In this document: in pieces, positions 26,710-36,182 of the stretch
Layout of the letters: the number at the start of each line of letters is the position of its first letter
Position numbering within the stretch: position 1 is the stretch's first letter
DNA from: Stentor roeselii
Taxonomy: Eukaryota; Ciliophora; Heterotrichea; Heterotrichida; Stentoridae
Length of the DNA stretch: 64,000 nucleotides
Assembly: GCA_006503475.1 (NCBI GenBank)
Contig: RSEH01000144.1
Coordinates: 1-64,000 of the forward strand
Direction: 5' to 3'
Notes under the pieces: model-generated
What the model was told of the DNA's origin: nothing
The model's input: only the letters and a program-made list of their open reading frames with translations
Database searches by the model: none
Made by a program: the position numbers and the translations under genes

Positions 26710-29061
26710 ATGGGAGCCTGCAACAACAAGTCCCGTCAAGAAAGCCTTCCTTTCTTATCAAAATTCTCAAATTTCCAGTATTTTGACAGAAGAAAAGGTA
26801 AACTTTTGAGGATCCAGAAAAAAAAGCTAACAAAAACTAAAGTCAAGTCGAATTTCTTTTATTCACAAGATTCTTCCATCTGCACTCTTTCCAATCATCG
26901 TCTGATGTTCGTAGGAGGGAGTAAAGACGGGCAGCTATCAAATCATTGCACGATTTTTTCTGTGGTGAATAACAAAGTCCTAAAACAGAACTTTCTCCCT
27001 TTCAGTTCTCGTCTTGGAAGCCTTCATGAACATGGCGACTGGGTTTATTACGTCGGAGGCCATCTTTCAATGGAAGGGTCTCCTGCCCCGTTGCTGAAAT
27101 ACAACCAAAGGGCGAATACTTGGATCGAAATGACGAATGTTTCAAATTTCTCATCATTTAAAAATTTAACCAACTTCGGGTCTTGTATCTTGCATAATAA
27201 AATTTTGATATTTGGAGGAGAACTTCGCATTGAAAATCTTGTTGAAAACAATAAAATTGTTCTTTCTGTTGATTTGGATTCTGGAACTGTGAAAAATGAA
27301 GGAGAATTTCCTTGTTTACTCGCTTTTCCTGTTGTCGCTGCTGGAGAAAAACATGGAATCATTGTTGGAGGAATTGATTTGAAAACTAACAAATTTTCTC
27401 GTAGGGGTTTTTATATACAAGTTAAAGACGGGAAACTGGAATTTCATAAGTTGGATAAAGTTAACGTTGATGTTATTGAGAATTACCCACCTGTCTACAC
27501 GAAAGACTATGCATTATTCGTAAGTTATCCTTATATCATTGTTCGATTTCGACGTGAACTTCAATGGAGCACCTTTGGTTTGAAGTCAAATCACAAAACT
27601 AGCAAAAATTATTCAACTAAAATAAAAGAACAACCTAACTTCTTCTCTCTGATAAAAACCGAGAAATCTGCCTATTCTGCATCAGAAAATCTAGAAAAAC
27701 CTAAAAAATCCATTTCTTCAAGTTCGAGTTCCAGCAGTTCAAAGAAAATAAAAAAATCAAAAAAAAAATCATCAGAGCCCGTTCAAGAAATTTCTCATCA
27801 ACATTCAAAAAAACTTTCAGAAACAGATGTTTTCGAAGACATAACAATCGACAACTTAAAACCCGAAGAGATCCAAGTAATAAATCCAGAAAAACCAGAA
27901 GAAAAAGATGAAAAACCTCATCCAAAAGAAAATCTTCCAAAGATAACAATTTCAAAACTCGAAGGTATTTCAACAAGTGTAAGAAATTCAACTGAGGCAG
28001 GGTTGGCAGTGAAGCCTTCTGAAGTAAGTCCTTCAGAGCACTCGTCGTCAATTCAGCTGAACCCGTCAAACTTCAGTCAGGTCTCTCCCCGTCACAACAG
28101 CGAAGTGAAAATAAGAAAAATAGTTCCGTTTCATGTGAAAAGTCTCAGTTCTCCTGATGTTCTACGGTTTGAAGGAGGAAATGCTGTTAACAAGGTCCAG
28201 ATCACGATAAAAAAAAGAGTCTCTGACCTCGGAAAGCTAATGGCTGAGTTTACTATAAAGAAACAGTCAAGTTACTCTGACTCTTCTTCTTCTTCTAGCT
28301 CTGAAAGCAAGTCTAGTAAGAAAAATTCTAGTCAGGGAATGCCTGAGTCTTCGAAGATGAAGAATAATGATGAAAGTTTTAAGGAAGGATGTGTTGCTGA
28401 ATTTCTTAATATCAGTCCTAGGGATCATCGAAGTGATAAGGAAGAGGCTTCTGAAAAGTCTAGCTCGTCTCAAAGGGATAAGTCGGAATCGAAGGGATCT
28501 CGGGAAAGAAGTGAGTCGAGTGAAAGGAGTGAGTCGAGTGAAAGTAGTGAGTCGAGTGAAAGGAGTGAGTCGAGTGAAAGTAGTGAGTCGAGTGAGTCTG
28601 GGGAGTCTGGTGATGAGTCTAGCTCTGACTCTTTCCCAGTCCCTACAAGAACAAAACGAACCCATACAATAGCATCAGTAAACTCTTCAGATGTATCAGA
28701 CGAGGAAAACGACGACAGTTTAACCCTCGACTCCGATATTTTCCTAAAGTTCTCCGACCTAATCTCATCAAAGCTTGACGCATCCCACTCCTCAATGAGC
28801 ACATCAACCTTAGACATCAGTTCAATCCAAAAATGGTTAGATTCCTCAATAATCTCCAAAACTTACTCAATCTCAAAAGACTTTCTTCCACTTCTAAGCG
28901 ATTTGCCAGTTCTATTCGAAAAACGATCTTTAAAAGAAAAAGAAAAGTGGAACATCGTGTTATCCTCAAGACTTCTTCCAGAAGACGACGAAATCACTTC
29001 AGAACAACTTGCATACGCTTTAAGCAGAGGCCTGAAATACATGATGTTAAGAGAAGGTTAA
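26710..29061 (+). CDS. Kelch-type beta-propeller protein with a long Ser-rich tail
   Basis: 783 aa. It starts MGACNNKSR (Gly2, Cys3; myristoylation and palmitoylation possible). Residues about 45-290 contain kelch-like blades (RLMFVGGSKDG, WVYYVGGHLS, ILIFGGELR, HGIIVGGIDLK). The remainder is low-complexity, with Ser runs, Lys/Ser and Glu/Lys/Pro stretches. An 18-nt minisatellite at 28510-28596 encodes alternating SESSER/SESSES. A conserved-looking folded C-terminus (IFLKFSDLISSKLD... to the end) follows. The tail is probably disordered and phosphorylated. The next gene, also kelch-type, begins 29 nt downstream. Confidence 0.8.
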   Translation: MGACNNKSRQESLPFLSKFSNFQYFDRRKGKLLRIQKKKLTKTKVKSNFFYSQDSSICTLSNHRLMFVGGSKDGQLSNHCTIFSVVNNKVLKQNFLPFSSRLGSLHEHGDWVYYVGGHLSMEGSPAPLLKYNQRANTWIEMTNVSNFSSFKNLTNFGSCILHNKILIFGGELRIENLVENNKIVLSVDLDSGTVKNEGEFPCLLAFPVVAAGEKHGIIVGGIDLKTNKFSRRGFYIQVKDGKLEFHKLDKVNVDVIENYPPVYTKDYALFVSYPYIIVRFRRELQWSTFGLKSNHKTSKNYSTKIKEQPNFFSLIKTEKSAYSASENLEKPKKSISSSSSSSSSKKIKKSKKKSSEPVQEISHQHSKKLSETDVFEDITIDNLKPEEIQVINPEKPEEKDEKPHPKENLPKITISKLEGISTSVRNSTEAGLAVKPSEVSPSEHSSSIQLNPSNFSQVSPRHNSEVKIRKIVPFHVKSLSSPDVLRFEGGNAVNKVQITIKKRVSDLGKLMAEFTIKKQSSYSDSSSSSSSESKSSKKNSSQGMPESSKMKNNDESFKEGCVAEFLNISPRDHRSDKEEASEKSSSSQRDKSESKGSRERSESSERSESSESSESSERSESSESSESSESGESGDESSSDSFPVPTRTKRTHTIASVNSSDVSDEENDDSLTLDSDIFLKFSDLISSKLDASHSSMSTSTLDISSIQKWLDSSIISKTYSISKDFLPLLSDLPVLFEKRSLKEKEKWNIVLSSRLLPEDDEITSEQLAYALSRGLKYMMLREG
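28510..28596 (+). repeat. 18-bp coding minisatellite
   Basis: Four full units of AGTGAGTCGAGTGAAAGK (28510-28527, 28528-28545, 28546-28563, 28564-28581) and a 15-base partial unit. The last base alternates G, T, G, T, giving a 36-bp higher-order unit and alternating Arg/Ser in the Ser-Glu-rich tail. Confidence 0.92.
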
Positions 29062-29090
29062 TTCTTAATTATTAATCAAAGGGGGCTATA

Positions 29091-30551
29091 ATGGTTTTAT
29101 GCAAATGTGGCAATGAAGCGACCTACCAATGCACAGGCTGCATCCCTGCCTTTCAAATCTGTTTGAACTGCATTACAAGTCACTTGTCGTTAAACAACAA
29201 TGACTGCATAAAGCCCATCAAATCGCGACAGGTCGGATCCAACATCTGCGAATCTTGTGGAACTGAAAAAGCTGTAAAATTAGGCGTCTTTGATAATTGT
29301 TCGAAAAAACTTTGCAAACTTTGCAAAGTCTCGGCTGATCTTTGTATTGACTTGAAATGGAGCTGCTTTGTTTATAAGTATAATGACTTGGAACAACTGT
29401 CTTTGAGGAAAGCTGCTTTGGCTAGGGTTCATAGAGAACTTGATGAAAGTCTTGGGAAATCGTCGGTTTTGGTCGATTTAGAAGCTTTTAAACAGGATTG
29501 TATTGATGCTTTGAATGAAGGGTTTAGGGAAAAAATGCAGGAGTTTAAGAATTTTAGCTCGAAACATGATGCTTGGGTTGGGAAAGTTAGGAAAGAAGCT
29601 AGTGAGCAGAGCTTTAAGAAAGATATTGATTTGTCTACTGAGGGAGGGAGACTATTCAACTCAATCTTAAATAACAAAAAATACGAACTATCAAATGGAG
29701 TCCCTCCAGTAATCTACCCTGAAATAAAACTTTTCAAAAATTCAGTCTCTTCATTTTTATCAATGATCCAACTTGCTCAATGCCAATCACAAGAAAAAGC
29801 TGTCTATCTATTCAGCCCAGGCAAAAACGTATTAATCAAGATTTCTTTAGAACCTCTTAAAAAAACTGAAATTATCTTCGATAAAAGCTGGAACTTTGAA
29901 GCTTCCTGGATACTTCTCGACAGTGGAGAACTTTTCTTTTGTGGAGGCAATGGTCGAGATAACTCTGAAGTTCTTTTAGTCAATTTGAATAACCGAACTT
30001 TGAAAAATCTCCAAAGTTTCAATGGAAGGTCGGGCCATACTCTTGCTCAGATTAACAATGAAATTTTTGTGTTTGGCGGAAATAAAGGAAACTTCACTGA
30101 AAAGTACCAGTTTTTGAATGATTCTTGGACTGTCCTGGCAGCCATTCCTTGTAAAATTCCAAGAGCCAGTTCATGTGTGAACAGTCAAGGCGTGATATTA
30201 ACAGGAGCAGAGACAGAAAGATTCTTTTTATACAACCTGGAAGAAAACAAATACACAACTCTTGACCTGGTGCTTAATGGTTACAATTTGAAGAACAAAA
30301 TCATTTTCTTGAGTGGAGATTCCTTGATTTGTCTTTCAGGTGATAAGATATTTGTTCAGAAATGGAGTCCGAATCAAGAGGAATCTGAATTGATTGAGCA
30401 TCGAGCCATGGATAGAGACTGGTGGAGCTACTCAGCACCAGTGATTCACGGAAACTGTGCATATTTTATTAAGTACTTTGTAAGGAACTTGTGGTGTCTT
30501 AACCTTGAGACTTTCAAGTTGACTGAAATAGGATTAAGCACTATTAGTTAA
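29091..30551 (+). CDS. B-box-like zinc-binding and kelch protein
   Basis: 486 aa. The N-terminal 90 residues have two cysteine clusters (CKCGNEATYQCTGC with CLNC, then CESCGTEKAVKLGVFDNCSKKLCKLC) resembling tandem B-box-type zinc modules. A helical stretch follows at about 105-175 (LSLRKAALARVHRELDESL). Kelch-like blades run from about 240 to the end (GELFFCGGNGRDN, IFVFGGNKGN, GVILTGAETE). The layout (B-box, coiled coil, propeller) is TRIM-like but without a RING, so ligase activity is not expected. Architectures of this kind are frequent in ciliates (from memory). Confidence 0.75.
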   Translation: MVLCKCGNEATYQCTGCIPAFQICLNCITSHLSLNNNDCIKPIKSRQVGSNICESCGTEKAVKLGVFDNCSKKLCKLCKVSADLCIDLKWSCFVYKYNDLEQLSLRKAALARVHRELDESLGKSSVLVDLEAFKQDCIDALNEGFREKMQEFKNFSSKHDAWVGKVRKEASEQSFKKDIDLSTEGGRLFNSILNNKKYELSNGVPPVIYPEIKLFKNSVSSFLSMIQLAQCQSQEKAVYLFSPGKNVLIKISLEPLKKTEIIFDKSWNFEASWILLDSGELFFCGGNGRDNSEVLLVNLNNRTLKNLQSFNGRSGHTLAQINNEIFVFGGNKGNFTEKYQFLNDSWTVLAAIPCKIPRASSCVNSQGVILTGAETERFFLYNLEENKYTTLDLVLNGYNLKNKIIFLSGDSLICLSGDKIFVQKWSPNQEESELIEHRAMDRDWWSYSAPVIHGNCAYFIKYFVRNLWCLNLETFKLTEIGLSTIS

Positions 30552-30749
30552 TCAACTGGTTTATAAGGACACAAATTAATCAATACACGGTTTAACCCTT
30601 GATAGGGGATTAGGAGTTATGTCATTAGCAGGATTCAATTTATAATCCTCTTAAAATCAAATTCTTACCTAAACCTCCTCCCTTATCAATCCAACCCTCG
30701 CCTCATCAACAGAAAAATCAATCCAAATAGCCCGAACCGAGCTATAAAT

Positions 30750-31145
30750 ATGGACGGTGGATACACTCTTCGGACTAGGAAAGTGATGACAAACAAACTA
30801 CTGCACAGGCTGCAAATGGTGATTGACGTTATTCATCCTAATCTCGGTGGAGTCTCAAAAGACAAACTGAAAGAAAGATTAGCCAAAACCTATAAATCGA
30901 AACCAGAAAACGTGGTGGTCTATGGCTTGAGAACCGTCTTCGGAGGGTCCAGATCGACTGGATTCGCTCTAATCTACGACAGCAAAGACGTGCTTCAAAA
31001 GTACGAATGCAAGTACGTCTTGAGAAGACTAGGAACCCTCCCTGCCCGAACAGGTTCCCGCAAACAGAAGCGAGAACTGAAGAACAAGAGAAAGAAGGTC
31101 AGAGGAACCGCCAAGAAGGGAGTGGGTCTTGGAAAGAAAAAGTAA
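30750..31145 (+). CDS. RPS24: Small ribosomal subunit protein eS24
   Basis: 131 aa, near the usual eukaryotic length. The conserved blocks are all present: TLRTRKVMTNKLLHRLQMVIDV near the start, YKSKPENVVVYGLRTVFGGSRSTGFALIYDS in the middle, and the basic C-terminal tail (KKVRGTAKKGVGLGKKK). It is a 40S component needed for 18S rRNA maturation. It is intronless and more GC-rich at third positions than its neighbours, as expected for a highly expressed gene. The upstream 200 bases are AT-rich with a TTAACCCTTGATAGGGG stretch. The next gene begins 19 nt after its stop. Confidence 0.97.
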   Translation: MDGGYTLRTRKVMTNKLLHRLQMVIDVIHPNLGGVSKDKLKERLAKTYKSKPENVVVYGLRTVFGGSRSTGFALIYDSKDVLQKYECKYVLRRLGTLPARTGSRKQKRELKNKRKKVRGTAKKGVGLGKKK

Positions 31146-31164
31146 GTAGTTAACCACAGAATAA

Positions 31165-33204
31165 ATGGAGAGTCCTGTTCCTCGAATCATCATCGCTTAT
31201 GTCGAGTCGAAAGGTTTGAACCTCAAGCCTTCATCTTTCTTCAAGTTTTGCATTCGTGATCAGTTCAAAACTTTTCAAGTACCTGTCAAATAGTCACCCT
31301 TTACCATTCCACTTCATTTTGACTTGGACCAGGTGGGACCTGCTGAACCGATTTATGTGACTTTAGAAGAAAACTCGGAAGAAATCGCTTCTGGGGATAT
31401 GACGACTAAGGATGGTGAACATTTTTTTTCGATGTTTTCTCCTGATTCGGTTGAAGTTGGGACTGTTAAATTTTCAGTGATTTCTGTGATTGAAGATTCT
31501 TCGCAGGTGAAAAAAATTTCAGTAGAAAAAAGTTTGAGTTCTGATCATGACTGTCCTAAATGCTCGTATATGGAAAAAGTATTTGAAAGCACAACGAATC
31601 AGCTGATGGCTCTTGAAGAACATAAAGAAACTTTAAATGATATTAAAGAATTGATTAAAGATTATTATTCGGTTGATCGGATTAGATATGCACCTAAGTA
31701 TATACCTGAAGTTCTTGAACTTAGTGTTGAACTCAAGTCTAGTCATAACTGGAAACTTGCACCTATTAGTAAACAAGAAGCTGAAAATTATAAGACTAAT
31801 ATCATTAACATTGCTGATAAATTGAAGAATTTGCATGTTGTTCAAGATGAAGTTAAAGGGTTAAGACAACAGTTGTTTGAAAGTCATGTTAATCGACTCA
31901 ACCTACAAACAACAATAAAAGAAAAAACCAGCGATCTCGAATCAAAAACTTCAGATATAATCGAAAGACGACTCGAATCCCTAAACAACAGATCAAAAGC
32001 ATCATTAGAATACATAGAAAAGCAGCATATTTTAATGCAAAAAAAGATCGATCTTGAGCAAGCCCGTAGTGAAATTTCAATTTTAAATGGTGTCCTTCTC
32101 CAACTAAAAGCAGAAAGACAAAACTTCAACACGATGAAACAACACGTCTCAAAATTAGACTCCGAACTTCACGTCTCCATCACAAAGCGAGACGACCTTG
32201 TTAATGTAAACGAAACAATCATGGAATCTTTCCATTCAGCGCGATCAAAACACTACGAAAACATCCAAAACCTAAACAACGACAAAACTATTCTAACAAG
32301 CGAAATTTCTCTTATCCAAAAAGAAATCAACGACGAAAAAAGCCAAAACGAGGTCTTAACCCGTCAAAACCATTACCTTGAAACAGAAATCTCGAAACTT
32401 GATGAAGAAGTGCAAAAACTTTCAGACATCAACAAAGAACTCGAACAAAGCCGACAAATTGCTTCTGATAAAGAAGAAACCAGCATAAAACTCCATAAAA
32501 GTATCAATGAGGCCTCTCAACGATTCAAGGATCAATTAGCAGAACTTTCAAAAGTAAACTCTTTGCTGCTAAAAGAAAAACTTAACGTCGTCGAAGAACT
32601 CAACAAATTAGAAAGTTCTCTTGAAACAAAAACAGGGGAAGTGCAGGACTTGACCAGAAACAACTACAGTTCAATCGCGCAATGCACTATCCTTGAACAA
32701 CAAGTGCACATCTTAAACGACCAGCTGAAAACACAGAAGTCAATCGACTCAATGCAAGAAAAAAACGAGAAAATAAAAAATATTCTTCTTGAAGAAATCA
32801 ATTCAATGGCTTCAAAACTGAAACTTCAAAGTGAAGAATGCATGACTCTCAGTAAAAAAGTTGAAGTCTACAAAAAGTCCTTGGATGAGAGAAATAACTT
32901 CAAGAAAGAAATGAAAAGAATCATTGCGGATATAAAACTTATGAAAAAGGTTTATGTTCCTGTCAGGGGTGAACAAACTGATGAGTTACTTGCTGAGATT
33001 CTCAGGTTTCGCAGTGATTGGGTCTTGGTTGATGTGAAGCGAGTGGAAAAGGGAAAATATTTCTTTGGATCTAAAGAAGTGCAGTTGATTATTGAAGATA
33101 ATTGTCTTATGGTCTGTTTTGGAAGAGCGAAAATGGACATTGAGGAGTTTTTGGAAGTCTATATTCCACTTGAACTGCAGAAAAGAAAACTTGCTAAAAA
33201 GTGA
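31165..33204 (+). CDS. C2-like domain plus long coiled-coil protein (two exons)
   Basis: Exon 1 is 31165-31278 and exon 2 is 31294-33204, giving 674 aa; an unspliced reading would start only at 31324 and lose half the first domain. Residues 1-110 form a C2-like beta sandwich (RIIIAYVESKGLNLK, FKFCIRDQFKTFQS, VGTVKFSVISVIE). A short CxxC follows (HDCPKCSYME), then about 400 residues of coiled coil with Glu/Lys/Gln heptads. A compact conserved end closes it (GKYFFGSKEVQLIIEDNCLMVCFGRAKMD). The overall look is of a basal-body or ciliary transition-zone protein, but I cannot name the family. Confidence 0.8.
31279..31293 (+). other. 15-nt intron
   Basis: GTACCTGTCAAATAG, phase 0, in-frame TAG. 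Removal joins FKTFQ to SPFTIPLHFD. Confidence 0.9.
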
Positions 33205-33208
33205 TTAA

Positions 33209-34060
33209 TTAGTTAATGAATTTAATTGACAGAGATTCATATTTCATTATTTTCAGCTCGTGAAGGCCACTGTTTATCTGCTGCTTTCTTTCTTTCTGGT
33301 GCTGCTCCATGATGATCTTTTCAAGTTTCAAGTTATTTTCAGTGTTTTTCGTCCAGGCGTTTAGTTCAGGAGCGAGATAGTCTCTTTCGTCATGTTCGAC
33401 TGGGTATTCACAAATGCTATTTCGTGCACGGGTCATAATTTTTTTCAGCTGAGTTTCAGCTTTTTGCACAAATCGACTTGATCTAAACCTTTTTTCCTCT
33501 TTTTTTTCCTTCTCTACCCTAACCTTATAAATAAGTCCCAATTTCTTCCCCATGTAATTTTGAATCAAACTATCTAAAAAATTCTGTCTGTTCTTCTGCT
33601 GAACTCTCCTTTTTTTACCTTCAACTTCAAGATTTTTACAAACCGAGTCTTTTTTTGAATAATCTGAAAAATTAGAACCGATGTAAACATCTTTCCAGGT
33701 TTTTCCAAATTTTCTCTTTTGTCGAGATAAGTTCTGAAAAACGTTGTTGGTTTCAGAGCCTTGGAAGGAAAGACTTGTCTGAGTAGAAGTCATGATTTCT
33801 CGAACTGGGATTTCAGTTGACTTAAATTTTTCTTTCACGTACTCCTCGATCATGTTTGAAGAGTTTTCAAGACTAAGAGGTCTGCGAAGTCTTTTCAGTT
33901 TTTCTAAACTTTTATGAAAATTTTCGAAGTTTTTGTGAATCTCTTGCTGTGTTGGAGAAGTTTCTTCTAAACTTTCACAAGACTGTAGTAAATGATCGAG
34001 TTTTACTGTTAAAGTCTTTTGGTTTTGACGAATTTGAGGCTTGATCACAGGGAGGATCAT
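33209..34060 (-). CDS. Unknown basic helical protein, 283 aa
   Basis: 283 aa, Lys/Arg/Gln-rich and mainly helical, with short coiled-coil potential at about 35-65 and in the C-terminal third. No known motif was recognised. It is the downstream partner of DRC1 on the minus strand (35-nt gap) and converges with the C2/coiled-coil gene so closely that only 4 nt separate the stop codons. A cytoskeletal role is plausible from composition and neighbours only. Confidence 0.65.
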   Translation of the reverse strand: MILPVIKPQIRQNQKTLTVKLDHLLQSCESLEETSPTQQEIHKNFENFHKSLEKLKRLRRPLSLENSSNMIEEYVKEKFKSTEIPVREIMTSTQTSLSFQGSETNNVFQNLSRQKRKFGKTWKDVYIGSNFSDYSKKDSVCKNLEVEGKKRRVQQKNRQNFLDSLIQNYMGKKLGLIYKVRVEKEKKEEKRFRSSRFVQKAETQLKKIMTRARNSICEYPVEHDERDYLAPELNAWTKNTENNLKLEKIIMEQHQKERKQQINSGLHELKIMKYESLSIKFIN

Positions 34061-34095
34061 TTATTAGAATTAAGTAAGAATTACGAGAAATTAAA

Positions 34096-36054
34096 TCATG
34101 AGACTTCTTCTTCTTCTTCCCCGATTCTTAACATCTGGGTTGGGGGTACTTTAAGTTCTTGGTTAACTCCTGCATGGAGGTACTGCTGAAGCAAGCTTTT
34201 CAGTTCTTCATTCTGTTGATGTAGCATTCCAGTTTCCTCCACCAAATTTTGCCTACTTTGAAGTAAATTATAGTACTGCTGAAATGCTCTTTCAAGAGCT
34301 TTCCAAACCCTCAGATGTTTTTCTTCGAGGACTCCTCCAAGTTTGACCCAGTGCATTTTTTCTTCATATAAAACTTTTTCTCTTTTCTGTTTCTCACTGT
34401 CCATAGAGATGGACTTCATGGAGACTCCAGTTTGTTCTCCGATTTTAAAGCGACTTTCATTTTTCAGTTCGATGTACTCGTAGAGGATGTCGAAGACTTC
34501 ATAAGAAGCCACTTGAAGGTCTTCTGTATCAGGAGATTCATCGTCACTTTGGTAGTACATGTCTTTCTGATTAGCCGAGTGCTGGTAAAATAGATTCACC
34601 AGGTTTTGCACGTCGTCCATTGTCTCGATTCCGAGGGTTTTACGGATTGAATCGATTTTTAATGTTAGTTGTTCTTTTTCTGATAAGCCGATTAGCATGT
34701 CTTTCACTTTGTCTTCGAGAAGGTAACTTGCTTCTTCTGCGAGAAGAGTGAAGACTTTTTTTATCTTGGTCATTGAGACTTGAAGAGTGTTTTTACTTTG
34801 TGACTCTTGAGCCTCGATGTAAGGACTGTGGACACTGTCTCCAGATTTACCAACTTCTTCTTTTCGCTTTGAACCGTGAACTTCAGTGATACTCGCTATG
34901 TCTAAATTCGCAACGTTTAGTTCAGGAGGGGTCCAGGTAAGTCCTAGTTGTTGTTCATAAACGATTTTATCACATTTTAACACCTTACTTGCCAGTTCTT
35001 TTGCTTCAATTTCATTCATATCCCAAATTTCTTTAAATTTCTGAGTATCTGCTTTTTCAAAATGTCTGAATTTTTTCCGTAGTTCGTTGAAAGCTTTAGA
35101 AATTTTCTTGAATTTGTTGGTGTACAGGGTGTTAATTTTTGTGAATTCTTTTTCCTTCTCCTCGACTTTCTGGTGCATTGCGAGGTAGTTGGCATGAAGG
35201 GTGCGTTTTTTCTTTGTAAGTTCATTTTTCGTGGTTTCATTTTCGCTTTGTCTTTCCTTTAAAATTTTGACGTTATACTGAAGTTTTTCTAAGTTGAGTT
35301 GATAAACAGCTTTCATATCTTCCATGTAAGTTTCCAATGACTGTAAGTTGGTTTCTACTGAGATCTTTGTTTTTTGCAGGGTGTTAGCATCATCTTCTCT
35401 TTTACGTTCTAGTTCATCAGCGTTTTCCTCTTCCAGTGCTTGTCGATTTGCAGTGTTTTTTTCTTCAAGTTCTCGATGTTTCCTGAACAAATCTTCAATT
35501 TCAGCGCGGTTTGTATCAAGTAATTCTTTTCTCTCTGCCATGAAGGCCAAGTCGATTTCAGCGAGTTGTTTAAGGTACTCATCTCGAAGTGAATAATACT
35601 GTTCTCTCATCGAGTTTATCATTTTTTCAACATCAGTTTCCTGTCCTCTTAAAGCTTTAACATAAAAAGTTTCTTTTTCTTTAAGTACTTTCAAGAACTT
35701 TTCAATGATTTTATTTTTCCCGTCAATGATTTCCTGGCATTCTTTTTTAAGTTCTTCGATTTTTTCATAAAGCTCGCGGTAGTCTTCAAGTTCGAGCAAA
35801 TCATTCCACTTCAACTGAGCTGCCTCGTTTTTTGTTGAGCTTTGAATGGTCTCGTTGCGGATCTTTTGGTACCGCTTGTATCGTGCTTTGTCTTCTTTCA
35901 TTCGACGACGGTTCTCGTTGTCGTCTGCCTGGAGTTTCGTGCTTGAGACCTCGTTCCAGGTTTGACGTTTCATGGCTTCGATGGTGCCTTTGCTGTCTTT
36001 TATCTTTTGCTTGCCTCGAACGCAGTCGAAGCCTTGGATGATCTCCGAGTCCAT
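34096..36054 (-). CDS. DRC1: Dynein regulatory complex subunit 1 (nexin-DRC)
   Basis: 652 aa, nearly all coiled coil. The family core is recognisable at about 110-190 (FLKVLKEKETFYVKALRGQETDVEKMINSM, in pieces), followed by LRDEYLKQLAEIDLAFMAERKELL and a long central rod. The ILTWTPPEL-like turn and C-terminal helices follow at about 370-640. DRC1 is part of the nexin-dynein regulatory complex that links outer doublets and tunes inner-arm dyneins. It is slightly shorter than the animal protein (about 740 aa). It is divergent from BOP1, with starts 128 nt apart. Confidence 0.9.
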   Translation of the reverse strand: MDSEIIQGFDCVRGKQKIKDSKGTIEAMKRQTWNEVSSTKLQADDNENRRRMKEDKARYKRYQKIRNETIQSSTKNEAAQLKWNDLLELEDYRELYEKIEELKKECQEIIDGKNKIIEKFLKVLKEKETFYVKALRGQETDVEKMINSMREQYYSLRDEYLKQLAEIDLAFMAERKELLDTNRAEIEDLFRKHRELEEKNTANRQALEEENADELERKREDDANTLQKTKISVETNLQSLETYMEDMKAVYQLNLEKLQYNVKILKERQSENETTKNELTKKKRTLHANYLAMHQKVEEKEKEFTKINTLYTNKFKKISKAFNELRKKFRHFEKADTQKFKEIWDMNEIEAKELASKVLKCDKIVYEQQLGLTWTPPELNVANLDIASITEVHGSKRKEEVGKSGDSVHSPYIEAQESQSKNTLQVSMTKIKKVFTLLAEEASYLLEDKVKDMLIGLSEKEQLTLKIDSIRKTLGIETMDDVQNLVNLFYQHSANQKDMYYQSDDESPDTEDLQVASYEVFDILYEYIELKNESRFKIGEQTGVSMKSISMDSEKQKREKVLYEEKMHWVKLGGVLEEKHLRVWKALERAFQQYYNLLQSRQNLVEETGMLHQQNEELKSLLQQYLHAGVNQELKVPPTQMLRIGEEEEEVS

Positions 36055-36182
36055 TTTTTATAACTGACGATTTCAGGGATCTTTGAAATTTCTTTGAATA
36101 GATGATAAATAAGTATATAAGTTCTTGTTAGTCTTCTCACTATCAACTTATCCTATTAGTTTAGGCTTTAAGTCTAGGAAAA
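36055..36182. promoter_or_regulatory. 128-bp divergent promoter region (DRC1 / BOP1)
   Basis: The region is AT-rich between the two start codons, with no frame or RNA. It must hold at least part of both promoters. The half near BOP1 is C/T-rich on the plus strand (GTTAGTCTTCTCACTATC). Confidence 0.4.

Noticed and set aside
28267-28859. Minus-strand frames in the Ser-rich tail region of the kelch gene
   Set aside because: They are shadows of the 18-bp minisatellite and Ser-codon runs read in antisense.
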